64,000 bases of DNA from Stappia sp. 28M-7 (GCF_014252955.1 NZ_JACMIA010000001.1:3184258-3248257); one strand, 5' to 3'. Positions 27,855 to 38,884 are shown, counted from the stretch's first letter. Notes: generated by a model from the letters alone, not told the origin. Program-made: numbers and translations.

Positions 27855-28220
27855 ATGGAATGGCGTCTGTCCCAAACGGCACAGGGCAACATCAAGTCGC
27901 TGTTGCTGATTTCGTGCCTCGGCGTGATGTCCTATCTCATTTTTGCTTTGGGAGAATACCCGCCATTTGTAGCCATCAGTATATTTGCATCCTCATATCT
28001 GACATGCAGATGGATCGGACTGTGCAGAATTTACATAAAATATGAAAACTACAAATTTTATTCCTCCTTATTTTGGATAATATTTTCAATATACGCCTTT
28101 CACAAATTTGATAGTGACGAGTATCCGCTGCTGAATTTTCTGTTTTTTTTCTTTGGCATTGGCCTGCACGGGCCGCTCTCTCTCGAGCTCGCCCTGGGTT
28201 TCTATAGGCGCCGCAGGTAG
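27855..28220 (+). CDS. AT-rich orphan multi-pass membrane protein
   Basis: Protein of 121 residues that I do not recognise. Four hydrophobic segments are visible (about 14-33, 37-55, 68-84 and 90-112), with a FLFFFF run and a basic tail FYRRRR. The ATG at 27855 has a strong GGAGGGG ribosome site 5 bases upstream, and a TATACC box lies about 45 bases before it. The DNA is strikingly AT-rich next to its GC-rich neighbours and uses rare-looking codons such as ATA and AAA, which suggests recent transfer or relaxed selection. Confidence 0.65.
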   Translation: MEWRLSQTAQGNIKSLLLISCLGVMSYLIFALGEYPPFVAISIFASSYLTCRWIGLCRIYIKYENYKFYSSLFWIIFSIYAFHKFDSDEYPLLNFLFFFFGIGLHGPLSLELALGFYRRRR

Positions 28221-28246
28221 CCGCACGGCATAGGATGCCCGTGCGG
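28221..28246. terminator. 8-bp hairpin between convergent genes
   Basis: CCGCACGG (28221-28228) pairs with CCGTGCGG (28239-28246) directly after the stop of the AT-rich gene. There is no T-run, so termination is plausible but not certain. Confidence 0.45.
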
Positions 28247-28302
28247 CGGGGCATAGCACTCCGCCACGCCCCGCGCAGTGGACCGCAGGCAGGACCGATC
28301 CG

Positions 28303-28572
28303 TCAGTGGATCGGGAACTCCGCGTCGAGAATGCGCCAGTCGCTCGGCCCGATCAGGTCGCGATGGGAGATGCGCACCGAATGCAGCCTGCCCTCGATGT
28401 CGCGCTCCCAGAACTGCAGGAAGCGGCTGAGCTCGGGGAAGGTCGGAGCCTTGTCGAGCGTCTGCCACAGGAAGGTCTGCAGCAGCCGCGGATGGTCGGG
28501 CATGTGGTAGAGGATATGGGCCGTGAGCAGGCCGTAGCCCTCAAGCTGGCGGGAAAAATCCGATGATCTCAT
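28303..28572 (-). CDS. usg: Usg family protein
   Basis: Protein of 89 residues (MRSSDFSRQLEGYGL, HILYHMPDHP, LQTFLWQTLDKAP, FLQFWERDIEG). It matches the alphaproteobacterial Usg family, first noted near tryptophan genes and still of unknown function. The ATG at 28572 is preferred over upstream starts, as the conserved region begins there. It is cytoplasmic by sequence. No trp genes are near here. It is transcribed away from the MoxR gene. Confidence 0.85.
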   Translation of the reverse strand: MRSSDFSRQLEGYGLLTAHILYHMPDHPRLLQTFLWQTLDKAPTFPELSRFLQFWERDIEGRLHSVRISHRDLIGPSDWRILDAEFPIH

Positions 28573-28767
28573 GATCCGAACCTTTCGAAGTCCCTCACCC
28601 AGCGTCAAGTGTCCGGACTTCATGGTTAACGACGGGTTAACCCGTCGTTTGCGGCCGCCTTGTCCCTAAGGACACCTGACAAGCCCCGCCTGCCCGCACT
28701 ATGTTGCAGGGAAAGAGCCCGGCGCCTTTGGACGGCTGCGCGGGCGAGCCGAGCAACAGGAGCCCAG

Positions 28768-29703
28768 ATGACCGCGCAGCCTCTCCCGGACACGATCGAT
28801 GCGACGAGCGCCCTGCTGGACGGCCAGGGCTATGTGGGGGACCGCTCGCTGGCCACTGTGCTGCTGCTGGCGCTGAAGCTGAAGCGGCCGCTCTTCCTGG
28901 AAGGCGAGGCCGGCGTCGGCAAGACCGAGATCGCCAAGGTGCTGTCGCAGGCGCTGGGGCGCGAGCTGATCCGCCTGCAATGCTACGAAGGGCTGGACGT
29001 TTCCACCGCCGTCTACGAATGGAACTACGCCGCGCAGATGGTCGAGATCCGCGTGTCGGAAGCGGCCGGCGACACCGACCACAGCGAATTGTCGAAGTCG
29101 GTCTTCGCCGAGCGCTTCCTGATCAAGCGCCCCGTGCTGCAGGCGCTGGAGCCCTCGCTCTCCGGTCCGCCGGTGTTCCTGATCGACGAGCTGGACCGGG
29201 CCGACGAGGCGTTCGAGGCATTCCTGCTGGAAGTGCTGTCGGACAACCAGGTGACGATCCCCGAACTAGGCACGATCCGCGCCGAGGAGCCGCCCATCGT
29301 CATCATCACCACCAACCGCACCCGCGAAATCCACGACGCCCTGAAGCGCCGCTGCCTGTATCACTGGGTCGACTATCCGGACGCGGAGCGCGAACTGGAG
29401 ATCGTCCGCCGCAAGGTGCCGGGCGCCGGCGACCGGCTGTCGCGCGAACTCGTCGCCTTCGTGCAGGCGCTGCGCACGGACGAGGACCTGTTCAAGCAGC
29501 CGGGCGTTGCCGAGACGCTGGACTGGGCGACCGCGCTGACCGAGCTGGACCAGATCGCGCTGGACCCGGACATGGTGTCCGACACGCTGGGCGTCCTGCT
29601 GAAATACCAGGACGACATCGAGCGCGTGCGCGGCTCGCGCGCCCGCAAGATCATCGAGGAGATCCAGCGCGACCACGACCGCACGGGAAGCGGAGCGGCC
29701 TGA
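28768..29703 (+). CDS. MoxR-type AAA+ ATPase (CoxD-like)
   Basis: Protein of 311 residues. Walker A is GEAGVGKT (46-53), Walker B FLIDE (137-141), and sensor 1 is in IITTNRTRE. It starts at the ATG at 28768 after GAGCAACAGGAGC. MoxR ATPases work with VWA proteins as chaperones that insert metals or assemble complexes; CoxD with CoxE matures molybdenum CO dehydrogenase. The VWA partner gene begins 4 bases downstream. No cox or other molybdoenzyme genes are here, so the client is unknown. Confidence 0.9.
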   Translation: MTAQPLPDTIDATSALLDGQGYVGDRSLATVLLLALKLKRPLFLEGEAGVGKTEIAKVLSQALGRELIRLQCYEGLDVSTAVYEWNYAAQMVEIRVSEAAGDTDHSELSKSVFAERFLIKRPVLQALEPSLSGPPVFLIDELDRADEAFEAFLLEVLSDNQVTIPELGTIRAEEPPIVIITTNRTREIHDALKRRCLYHWVDYPDAERELEIVRRKVPGAGDRLSRELVAFVQALRTDEDLFKQPGVAETLDWATALTELDQIALDPDMVSDTLGVLLKYQDDIERVRGSRARKIIEEIQRDHDRTGSGAA

Positions 29704-29707
29704 GCCG

Positions 29708-30982
29708 ATGACGGACGAGCTCGCGACGCTGCAGGAGCAGGCCGGCGGACGCATCGCCGACAACATCGTGCATTTCGCGCGGACCCTGCGCCGTGCCGGA
29801 CTGCCGGTCGGACCGGCCAGCGTGGTCGATGCGGTGCGCGCGGTCGAGGTCGCCGGCATCCGCAACCGAGAGGACCTGTACTGGACGCTGCATGCGGTCT
29901 TCGTGCGCAAGCGCGAGCAGCGCGCCGTCTTCGACGAGGCCTTCCGCATCTACTGGCGCTCGCGCGGGCTGATCGAGAAGCTGCTGTCGATCCTTTCGCC
30001 GGTGGCGCCCGCGCGCGGCGAGCCGGACAAGCCCAAGGCAGGCCAGACCCGCGTTGCACAGGCCTTCCAGGCGACGCGCGAACGCCAGCAGCACGAGCGC
30101 GAGGAAGTGGTGGTGGACGCCCGCTTCACCGTGTCGGGCCGCGAGCTGCTGCAGCGCAAGGACTTCGCCCAGATGAACGCGGAGGAGATCCGCCGGGCCA
30201 AGGCGGCGCTCCGGCGAATGGTGCTGCCGATGGAGAAGGTGCGCCTGCGCCGGCTGGTCAGCGCAACGCGCGGGCGCATCGACCCGCGGCGCACCTTGCG
30301 CGCCTCGCTGCGCACCGGCGGCGACATGATCGAGCTGCGCCACCGGCGCCACGACCTGAAGCGCCCGCCCGTCGTCGCGCTCTGCGACATTTCCGGCTCG
30401 ATGAGCCAGTACACCCGCATCCTGCTGCATTTCATGCATGCGCTGACCGAGGAGCGGCGCAACGTCCACACCTTCCTGTTCGGCACAAGGCTGACCAATG
30501 TCACAAGGCAGCTGCGGATGAAGGACCCGGACGAGGCGCTCCTCGCCTGCACCCAAGGGGTGGAGGACTGGTCCGGCGGCACGCGCATCGCCACAGCGCT
30601 CGCCGCCTTCAACCGGCAATGGTCGCGCCGGGTGCTGTCGGGCGGCCCCATCGTGCTGCTGGTCACCGACGGTCTGGAGCGCGACACCGACGAGGATCTG
30701 GAGCGCGAGATCGACCGGCTGCACCGCTCGTGCCGGCGGCTGATCTGGCTGAACCCCCTGCTGCGCTTCGAAGGGTTCGAGGCGCGCGCAAGGGGCGTGC
30801 GGGCGATGCTGCCGCATGTCGACGAGTTCCGCGCCGTGCACTCACTGGAGGCGGTCGCCGACCTTTGCACCGCGCTCAGCGGCGAGCGCGACCGCGGCGG
30901 CCAGCTGACCGACCCGCGCGCCTGGCTGCGCCGGGCAGAAGCGCATGCGGCACAGGACGCGGCGCGCCTCGCCGCGAGCTGA
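29708..30982 (+). CDS. VWA-domain CoxE-like protein
   Basis: Protein of 424 residues. Residues 1-220 are helical and basic; a von Willebrand A domain follows with the MIDAS motif DISGS (227-231) and a later VTDGLERD. It pairs with the MoxR ATPase upstream (4-base gap), a standard chaperone pair. It is probably cytoplasmic, with no signal peptide or membrane segment. It ends 18 bases before the stop of the convergent lrgB. Confidence 0.9.
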   Translation: MTDELATLQEQAGGRIADNIVHFARTLRRAGLPVGPASVVDAVRAVEVAGIRNREDLYWTLHAVFVRKREQRAVFDEAFRIYWRSRGLIEKLLSILSPVAPARGEPDKPKAGQTRVAQAFQATRERQQHEREEVVVDARFTVSGRELLQRKDFAQMNAEEIRRAKAALRRMVLPMEKVRLRRLVSATRGRIDPRRTLRASLRTGGDMIELRHRRHDLKRPPVVALCDISGSMSQYTRILLHFMHALTEERRNVHTFLFGTRLTNVTRQLRMKDPDEALLACTQGVEDWSGGTRIATALAAFNRQWSRRVLSGGPIVLLVTDGLERDTDEDLEREIDRLHRSCRRLIWLNPLLRFEGFEARARGVRAMLPHVDEFRAVHSLEAVADLCTALSGERDRGGQLTDPRAWLRRAEAHAAQDAARLAAS

Positions 30983-31000
30983 CGGTCACCCGAAGACCCG

Positions 31001-31723
31001 CTACCCGAAAATCAGGCGCCAGACGAGCGGCACCAAGAGCGCCGTCGCTATGGCATTGAGCCCCATCGCAAGGCCGGAAAAGGCGCCGGCGGTCTCGTTG
31101 ACCAGCAGCGCGCGCGAGGTGCCGATGCCGTGGGCGGCAGTGCCGATGGCAAAGCCGCGCGCCCGCCAGTCGCGAATGCGCGCCAGATCCAGCACCAGCG
31201 GCCCGAGCGCCGCGCCCAAGATGCCGGTAAGGATCACCAGCACGGCGGTGAGCGAGGGCAGCCCGCCGAGCGGCTCGGCAATGCCCATGGCCACCGGCGC
31301 GGTGGCGGATTTCGGCGCGAGCGAGGCCAGCGTCTGGCGCGAGGCGCCGAGCAGCCAGGCGACGGCGAGCGCAGAGAGCGCGGCGGTGAGCGAGCCGGCC
31401 AGCAGGCTGACGCCGATGGCCAGCGCCGAGCGGCGCACCCGCGCGAACTGGCGGTAGAGCGGGATGGCGAGCGCCACCGTCGCCGGCCCGAGCAGGAAGT
31501 GCACGAACTTCGCCCCGTCGAAATAGACCGGGTAGGCGGTGCCGGAGACAAGCAGAACGGCGCCGATCAGCAGCACCGCCACCAGAACCGGATTGACCAG
31601 GGGGTGAAAGCCGGCCCGCCGGTAGAGGAAGAAGCCGAGCTGATAGGCGGCAAGGGTGAGCGTCAGGGCGGCGAGCGGGCTCGCCGACAGATAGACCCAG
31701 ATCTGCGACAGCGGCTCGCTCAT
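31001..31723 (-). CDS. lrgB: LrgB family membrane protein
   Basis: Protein of 240 residues with about seven hydrophobic segments. It has the LrgB features: NPVLVAVLLIG, KFVHFLLGPATVALAIPLYRQ, LAPKSATAPVAMGI and GTAAHGIGTSRAL. LrgAB/CidAB systems were described as holin-like murein hydrolase regulators, and some transport pyruvate or glycolate. The ATG overlaps the lrgA stop by 4 bases, showing coupling. Confidence 0.9.
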   Translation of the reverse strand: MSEPLSQIWVYLSASPLAALTLTLAAYQLGFFLYRRAGFHPLVNPVLVAVLLIGAVLLVSGTAYPVYFDGAKFVHFLLGPATVALAIPLYRQFARVRRSALAIGVSLLAGSLTAALSALAVAWLLGASRQTLASLAPKSATAPVAMGIAEPLGGLPSLTAVLVILTGILGAALGPLVLDLARIRDWRARGFAIGTAAHGIGTSRALLVNETAGAFSGLAMGLNAIATALLVPLVWRLIFG

Positions 31724-32100
31724 TGCGCGCCTCCCTCGGGACCGGAGGGGCTTTCCGCCTCCTGCCGCGCCAGCCGGCTCATGACGAGGCCGGTGACCAG
31801 CACGGTCAGCAGGGTGGAGACGATGAGCGCGGCGGTGATCGCCAGCCCCTCGCGCCCGATCAGGCCAAGATGCACGACGACGCCGACGCCGGCCGGCACG
31901 AAGAGCAGCGCCAGGTTCTTGAGCAGGGCATCGCCCACCCGGCCGAGATCCTCCCCCACCCCGCCGCGAACGAGCAGCAGCAGGAACAGCAGGATCATGC
32001 CGAGCACCGGGCCCGGCACCGGCAAGCCGCTGGCGGTGACCACGAGTTCGCCGGCGAGCTGGCAGCACAGTATCAGTGTCAGGGCCCCGATCATTCGCAT
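31720..32100 (-). CDS. lrgA: LrgA/CidA family membrane protein
   Basis: Protein of 126 residues with four transmembrane helices. It has the LrgA core LPVPGPVLGMILLFLLL (about 26-42) and LLFVPAGVGVV (about 64-74). The ATG at 32100 is preferred over longer readings. It forms an integral membrane partner of LrgB, and the two genes overlap (31720-31723). The role is programmed lysis control or small organic acid export. Confidence 0.88.
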   Translation of the reverse strand: MRMIGALTLILCCQLAGELVVTASGLPVPGPVLGMILLFLLLLVRGGVGEDLGRVGDALLKNLALLFVPAGVGVVVHLGLIGREGLAITAALIVSTLLTVLVTGLVMSRLARQEAESPSGPEGGAQ

Positions 32101-32364
32101 GCTCCCCCGTCTTGCACCCTTGCCTTGCGGCACTGCGCCCACAGTGCAAGGGCGAACGGCCGCCGGCAAGGGCACCCGCCGCAGGATGGGTGGGCGTGCA
32201 TTTTCCTCTGTCGCAGCGGAACCGAAAGACTCTGCCGAGAGTTACACGAACGTGAACAGTAGAGAACAAGGCGATCGGCAGGACGACTTGAAATCGCCAA
32301 GATCGTCGCCATTTTCTGCTGCAGGACTGCGAAGGAGCCGCGCGTAAACAGCGCCGAGTGACCG

Positions 32365-32556
32365 ATGATGCGACTGACCGAGCCTCACGACCCCGCCACG
32401 CCGCGCCGCAGCCGGATGCTGCTGCCCGCGCTGATCGTCTTCGTGCTGGGCACGGCAACGCTGATGGTGCTGGGCGCCGGTCTTGCCGATGTCAGCCGCA
32501 AGGATGCGGCGCTGGCCCAGCCGATGGAAACCGCCGCCCCCGCCCGTTTCGGCTGA
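32365..32556 (+). CDS. Small single-span membrane protein, hypothetical
   Basis: Protein of 63 residues with one clear hydrophobic segment (about 18-42, MLLPALIVFVLGTATLMVLGA) and a short soluble tail. The start is either of two adjacent ATGs at 32365/32368. I do not recognise a family. It is convergent with the L,D-transpeptidase, whose stop lies 10 bases beyond. The hydrophobic span and position support a real gene, but only moderately. Confidence 0.5.
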   Translation: MMRLTEPHDPATPRRSRMLLPALIVFVLGTATLMVLGAGLADVSRKDAALAQPMETAAPARFG

Positions 32557-32566
32557 GGACAACGGC

Positions 32567-33085
32567 TCAGTTGACCGCGATGACCGGCGTGTTGACGCCG
32601 ACCCGGCGGAACAGGTCCGCAATGTCGCGATTGTGCATGCGGATGCAGCCATAGGACACCGACCGGCCGATGGAACCGGGCCGGTTGGTGCCGTGAATGG
32701 CATATTCGCCCCCGGCGAGCGTCATCGCCGCAACCCCCATCGGATTGTTCGGAGACCCGCCCGCGATCACCTTCGGCAGGTGCGGCAGGTCGCGCTTCAC
32801 CTCGGCCGGCGGCGACCAGGCCGGGCGCACATGCATGCCGGTGATGTAGGTGCGGCCCGCCCAGGCCTTGCCGCGCTTGCCCACGGCAACCGTGTAGCGC
32901 AGGGCCGTGCCGCCGCGCTGCACCAGGTAGAGTCGCTTCTCGCTGTTGCGGATGACGATGGTGCCCGGCGCAATGCGCGTGTCGGAAAAGGCGACAAGCT
33001 CGGGTGCGGCGAGTGCCGAATGGCTCCACAGCGCGACCCCGATTGCCACATAGATCGCAACGATACCCCAGACGACCCTGCCCAT
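32567..33085 (-). CDS. Periplasmic L,D-transpeptidase (YkuD domain)
   Basis: Protein of 172 residues. A signal peptide (MGRVVWGIVAIYVAIGVAL, cut near SALA/AP) exports it. The catalytic site is His131 in AIHGTN and SYGCIRMHN with Cys147 and Arg149. This is the short YkuD form common in alphaproteobacteria, probably making 3-3 cross-links in peptidoglycan or linking outer-membrane proteins. It differs from the lipoprotein-type paralogue at 4293-4973. Confidence 0.92.
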   Translation of the reverse strand: MGRVVWGIVAIYVAIGVALWSHSALAAPELVAFSDTRIAPGTIVIRNSEKRLYLVQRGGTALRYTVAVGKRGKAWAGRTYITGMHVRPAWSPPAEVKRDLPHLPKVIAGGSPNNPMGVAAMTLAGGEYAIHGTNRPGSIGRSVSYGCIRMHNRDIADLFRRVGVNTPVIAVN

Positions 33086-33213
33086 CGCACGCTCCGGTAT
33101 TGGTTTACCGAAAGTTTACGCAATAGCTGAGCGTGGGGAAGCGGCAAGCGCAGGCCCGCCCCTTGAATCGATTCGCATGGTTACGGATTAAGGTTTACGC
33201 ACCCGCCGCGGGC

Positions 33214-33247
33214 AAAGAAAAACCCCGCCCGGACGAACCGGGCGGGG
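33214..33247 (-). terminator. Intrinsic terminator of the livJ-type gene
   Basis: A 10-bp stem CCCCGCCCGG / CCGGGCGGGG with loop ACGAA, preceded on the plus strand by AAAGAAAAA, gives a T-run on the minus strand. It sits 28 bases after the stop of the binding-protein gene. Confidence 0.9.
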
Positions 33248-33274
33248 CCAGAAAACCGCAGCTCGCCGAAAGGC

Positions 33275-34378
33275 TTACTGCATGTAGTCGTAGGTGCCGT
33301 CCTTCCACTCGTAGAAGACGTAGCCCGGCAGGGTCACGTCGCCCACGTCGTTGAAGGCCAGGTTGCCGAGCACGGTGGAGAACTCCATCTCGTTCAGCTT
33401 GCCGACGACCGGATCGAAGTCGGTCGAACCGGCGGCCTTGACGGCCTCGGCCCAGGCCTGGATCGCGGCGTAGGTGTAGAGCGAGTAGCCCTCGGCGGTA
33501 CGGCCGGCGGCCTCGAGCGCCGCGACGACGGGCTTGGCGACCTCGTTCTTGCGCGGATCCGGAGAGAAGGTCATGAGCGTGCCGGCACCGACGTCGCCGG
33601 TGATCGACCAGTACTCGTCGGTGACGAGCGCGTCACCCGACACGAGGACGGTGCTCATGCCCTGCTCGGCCATCTGGCGCTTGATGAGGCCGGCTTCCGT
33701 GTGGTAGCCGCCGACATACAGCACGTCGATGTTCTCGGACTTCAGCTTGGAGACGAGCGCGGTGTAGTCCTTCTCGCCGGCCGTATAGGCCTCGTAGAGG
33801 GCTTCCTGCTTGCCGGCCTCGTTCATGTACTTCTTGGTCTCGTCGGCGAGGCCTTTGCCGTAGGCGGTCTTGTCATGGATGATGGCGATGTTCTTGTCGC
33901 CGAACTTCTCGGCAAGGAACGCACCAGCAACCTGGCCCTGCTGGTCGTCACGACCGCAGGTCCGGAAGATGCCCGGGCCCGGACGCTCGTCGGTGAAGGT
34001 CGGGTTGGTCGAGGCCGGAGAGATCTGGATGATGCCCTCTTCCGCATAGACCTGGCTGGCCGGGATCGAGGAACCCGAGCAGAAGTGGCCGGCGACGAAG
34101 ACGACGCCCGAACCGACGAACTGGTTGGCAACCGCCACGGCCTGCTTGGGATCGCAGGCATCGTCGCCGATCTGCAGCACCAGCTTCTCGCCGTTGATGC
34201 CGCCGGCGGCGTTGATGTCCTCGACGGCCTGCTCGGCACCGGCCTTCATCTGTGCGCCGAACGAGGCGTACTGGCCGGTCATCGGACCCGCGGTCGCGAT
34301 GATGATGTCGGCCATCGCCGCGGTCGACAGGCCCATGCCGACGACGGTGGCGACGCTCGCCATAAGAAGCTTCTTCAT
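33275..34378 (-). CDS. livJ: Branched-chain amino acid ABC transporter, substrate-binding protein
   Basis: Periplasmic binding protein of 367 residues. The signal peptide MKKLLMASVATVVGMGLSTAAMA is removed before DIIIATAGPMTGQ. The family features are ATAGPMTGQYASFG, GDDACDPKQAV (with a second Cys in GHFCSGS), SPASTNPTFTD and IIHDKTAYGKG. It binds Leu/Ile/Val or related amino acids. It is the last gene of the liv cluster on this strand, with 201 bases between it and the preceding small membrane gene and its own terminator, so it may be transcribed separately and highly. Confidence 0.95.
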   Translation of the reverse strand: MKKLLMASVATVVGMGLSTAAMADIIIATAGPMTGQYASFGAQMKAGAEQAVEDINAAGGINGEKLVLQIGDDACDPKQAVAVANQFVGSGVVFVAGHFCSGSSIPASQVYAEEGIIQISPASTNPTFTDERPGPGIFRTCGRDDQQGQVAGAFLAEKFGDKNIAIIHDKTAYGKGLADETKKYMNEAGKQEALYEAYTAGEKDYTALVSKLKSENIDVLYVGGYHTEAGLIKRQMAEQGMSTVLVSGDALVTDEYWSITGDVGAGTLMTFSPDPRKNEVAKPVVAALEAAGRTAEGYSLYTYAAIQAWAEAVKAAGSTDFDPVVGKLNEMEFSTVLGNLAFNDVGDVTLPGYVFYEWKDGTYDYMQ

Positions 34379-34449
34379 AAGGTAGTCTCCCCTTGCTCCA
34401 GATGCTTTCCCGACCCACCTCGGGCCGGGAGCTGAACCACTCTGGTTGT

Positions 34450-34566
34450 GCGGGCTTTTTGCCCGCGGGCCGTCCCTTCCGGATCGGCCATCTACCGAAA
34501 CACTATCCCCTTTTCGGGCAAAGTCGAGCGTTTCGGATCAGGTAGCGGGAAGGAGAACCTTCCCGC
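34450..34566. promoter_or_regulatory. Two hairpins in the livJ upstream region
   Basis: The gap between the DUF6867-type gene and livJ holds GCGGGC-TTTTT-GCCCGC (34450-34466) and GCGGGAAGG-AGAA-CCTTCCCGC (34545-34566). On the transcribed (minus) strand neither is followed by a T-run. They may stabilise the upstream mRNA end or damp readthrough so that livJ and livHMGF reach different levels. Confidence 0.5.
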
Positions 34567-34579
34567 AATGCGCGTAGTG

Positions 34580-34942
34580 TCAGGCGATGCTGTCGTCGGC
34601 GCCGGGGCGCAGACGCCAGCCGAACGGGCTCGTCTTTTCGTAGAGCCAGCGATACTGGCTGGTCATCTGGTTGGTGCGCGTCACCCGCCAGCCGGCCAGC
34701 GCCAGCGCGACCAGATAGGCGAAGGCGATCAGCCAGTGCTGGATCGACAGCAGCGTGCCGCCATAGAGCGCGAAGCTCAGGAAGCGCACCGCCAGCGACA
34801 GCAGGAAGATGAACCACACCAGGACGGAAAGCGGGCGCCAGGTCAGGGCGCAGGCCCGGCCCGTCGACCAGGCCGCAGCCCCGCCGAGGACGAGGGTCAG
34901 GATGATGAAGCCCGCGAGGGTCGTGTCATAGAGGAATCCCAT
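34580..34942 (-). CDS. Small membrane protein in liv cluster (DUF6867-like)
   Basis: Protein of 120 residues with three to four hydrophobic segments (about 8-26, 38-60 and 66-86) and a conserved-looking C-terminal RTNQMTSQYRWLYEKTSPFGWRL stretch. A similar protein sits between LivF and the binding protein in many Hyphomicrobiales liv clusters. A role as an accessory to the branched-chain amino acid transporter is inferred from position only; I match the family name from memory. Confidence 0.7.
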   Translation of the reverse strand: MGFLYDTTLAGFIILTLVLGGAAAWSTGRACALTWRPLSVLVWFIFLLSLAVRFLSFALYGGTLLSIQHWLIAFAYLVALALAGWRVTRTNQMTSQYRWLYEKTSPFGWRLRPGADDSIA

Positions 34943-35048
34943 CAGGACCTCCCTTTGTGCCGCCGTCCGGCCCTGACGGGCCCGGGTGCCGGCGAGAATG
35001 AGAACACGGGTTCCGGCCGCCGCGCCGCAAGGGCCGGCGGCCGCCGGA

Positions 35049-35776
<728 letters not shown>

Positions 35777-35780
<4 letters not shown>

Positions 35781-36618
35781 AGGCCCACCTCTTCTTCCAC
35801 CTGATCGACTTCGTCATCCGCAACGCCGAGATAGGCGGCAATGACCTTCGGGTCGTTCTTCACCTCGTCCGGGGTGCCGTCGGAAATCTTCTCGCCGTAG
35901 TCCAGCACCACCACATGGTCGGAAATCTCCATGACCACCGACATGTCGTGCTCGATCAACAGGACCGAGGTCTCGTGCTCGTCGCGAATGTAGTGCAGCA
36001 GCGTGTTGAGCTCGGCGCTCTCGCGCGGGTTGAGGCCCGCCGCCGGCTCGTCCAGGCACAGGAGCTCCGGCATGGTGCACATGGCGCGGGCGATCTCGAG
36101 CCGCCGCTGGTCGCCATAGGGCAGATCCGCCGCCGGCGCATCGGCCCGGTCGATCAGGTTGGTGCGCTCCAGCCAGTACCGGGCCCGGTCCACCGCGCCG
36201 GCCTCCGCCTTGCGGAAGCCGCCGATGCCCAGCAGGCCGCCGACCGTGTAGCCGGAGGCCACCATCAGCGGGTTGTGCTGCGCCACCATCAGGTTTTCCA
36301 GCAAGGTCATGCCGCCGAACAGGCGGATGTTCTGGAAGGTGCGCGCGACCCCGGCCTTGGCCGAGATCTTGAAGTCGGGCATGCGCTCCAGCAGGTAATG
36401 CTCGCCGGTGCGCCGCTTCATGGTGATGCGGCCCTCGGTCGGCTTATAGAAGCCGGTGGCGCAGTTGAAGACCGTGGTCTTGCCGGCGCCATTGGGACCG
36501 ATCAGGGCGGTGATGTCGCCGCGACCGACATTGAACGACAGGTCGTTCACCGCGACCAGGCCGCCGAAGCGCATGGTCACATGCTCGATGCGAAGGACGG
36601 GATCGTCGTTCCAGCGTC

Positions 36619-36622
<4 letters not shown>
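35777..36622 (-). CDS. livG: Branched-chain amino acid ABC transporter ATPase LivG
   Basis: Protein of 281 residues. Walker A is GPNGAGKTT (about 42-50), with the LivG-type signature LPYGDQRRLEIARAM, Walker B LLCLDEPAAGLNP and ARTFQNIRLFGGMTLLENL. The C-terminal Glu/Asp-rich tail DDEVDQVEEEVGL is longer than in E. coli LivG. It overlaps livM by 4 bases and livF by 4 bases. Confidence 0.96.
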
Positions 36623-37944
<1,322 letters not shown>

Positions 37945-37948
37945 GGTC

Positions 37949-38884
37949 TCAGACCTTCTCGACTTCGGGTTTGCCCAGGAGACCCTCGGGCATGAAGATC
38001 AGCACGATGGCGAGGATCGAGAATGCGGCCACGTCCTTGTATTCAAGGGAGAAGTAGCCGGACCAGAAGGTCTCGATGAGGCCGATCAGAAGACCGCCGA
38101 GCATGGCGCCGGGCAGCGAGCCGATGCCGCCGAGAACGGCCGCGGTGAACGCCTTAACGCCGGCCAGGAAGCCGATGTAGAAGTCGATGACGCCGTAGTA
38201 GAGCAGGAACATCAGGCCCGCGACGGCAGCCAGCGCCGCACCCATGACGAACGTCAGCGAGATGGTGCGGTCGACATTGATGCCGAGCAGCGCGGCCATC
38301 TTGCGGTCCTGCTCGCAGGCGCGCTGCGCCCGGCCGAGCGGCGTCTTGGTGATGAGGAAGGTGAAGCCGGCCATCAGCAGCAGCGTCGCGACGATGATCA
38401 GGATCTGCATGTAGCTGATCTGGACGACGAAGTTGCCCTCGGGTCCGACCGTTTCCCAAAGCTGGATGTTGCCGCCAAGCAGCGGCTGCAGCGGCTTGGT
38501 GCGCGCGCCCTGCGAGATCTGCACGAAGTTCTGCAGCGCGATCGAGGCGCCGATGGCGGTGATCAGCGGCGCCAGGCGGAACGAGCCGCGCAGCGGCCGG
38601 TAGGCGATCCGCTCGACCGTCCAGCCCCAGACCGCGGTCAGCGCCATGGCGATGACCAGCACGAGGCAGAGCGCCAGGATGAGCAGCAGCAAGGGCGTCG
38701 CCGCGGTGATGCCCAGCGCGATGATCACGATGAGCGCGATGAAGGCTCCGACCATGAAGATATCTCCATGGGCGAAGTTGATCATGCCGATGATCCCGTA
38801 GACCATCGTGTAGCCAATGGCGATCAGGCCGTAGATCGACCCGAGCGTAACGCCATTGATCAACTGTTGGATGAAGTAGTCCAT
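37949..38884 (-). CDS. livH: Branched-chain amino acid ABC transporter permease LivH
   Basis: Protein of 311 residues with eight to nine membrane segments. It has the LivH signatures IQQLINGVTLGSIYGLIAIG, INFAHGDIFMVGAF and RACEQDRKMAALLGINVDRTISL (EAA-type loop). It is the first gene of the minus-strand livH-M-G-F cluster, so the operon promoter should lie in 38885-39289. Confidence 0.95.
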   Translation of the reverse strand: MDYFIQQLINGVTLGSIYGLIAIGYTMVYGIIGMINFAHGDIFMVGAFIALIVIIALGITAATPLLLLILALCLVLVIAMALTAVWGWTVERIAYRPLRGSFRLAPLITAIGASIALQNFVQISQGARTKPLQPLLGGNIQLWETVGPEGNFVVQISYMQILIIVATLLLMAGFTFLITKTPLGRAQRACEQDRKMAALLGINVDRTISLTFVMGAALAAVAGLMFLLYYGVIDFYIGFLAGVKAFTAAVLGGIGSLPGAMLGGLLIGLIETFWSGYFSLEYKDVAAFSILAIVLIFMPEGLLGKPEVEKV

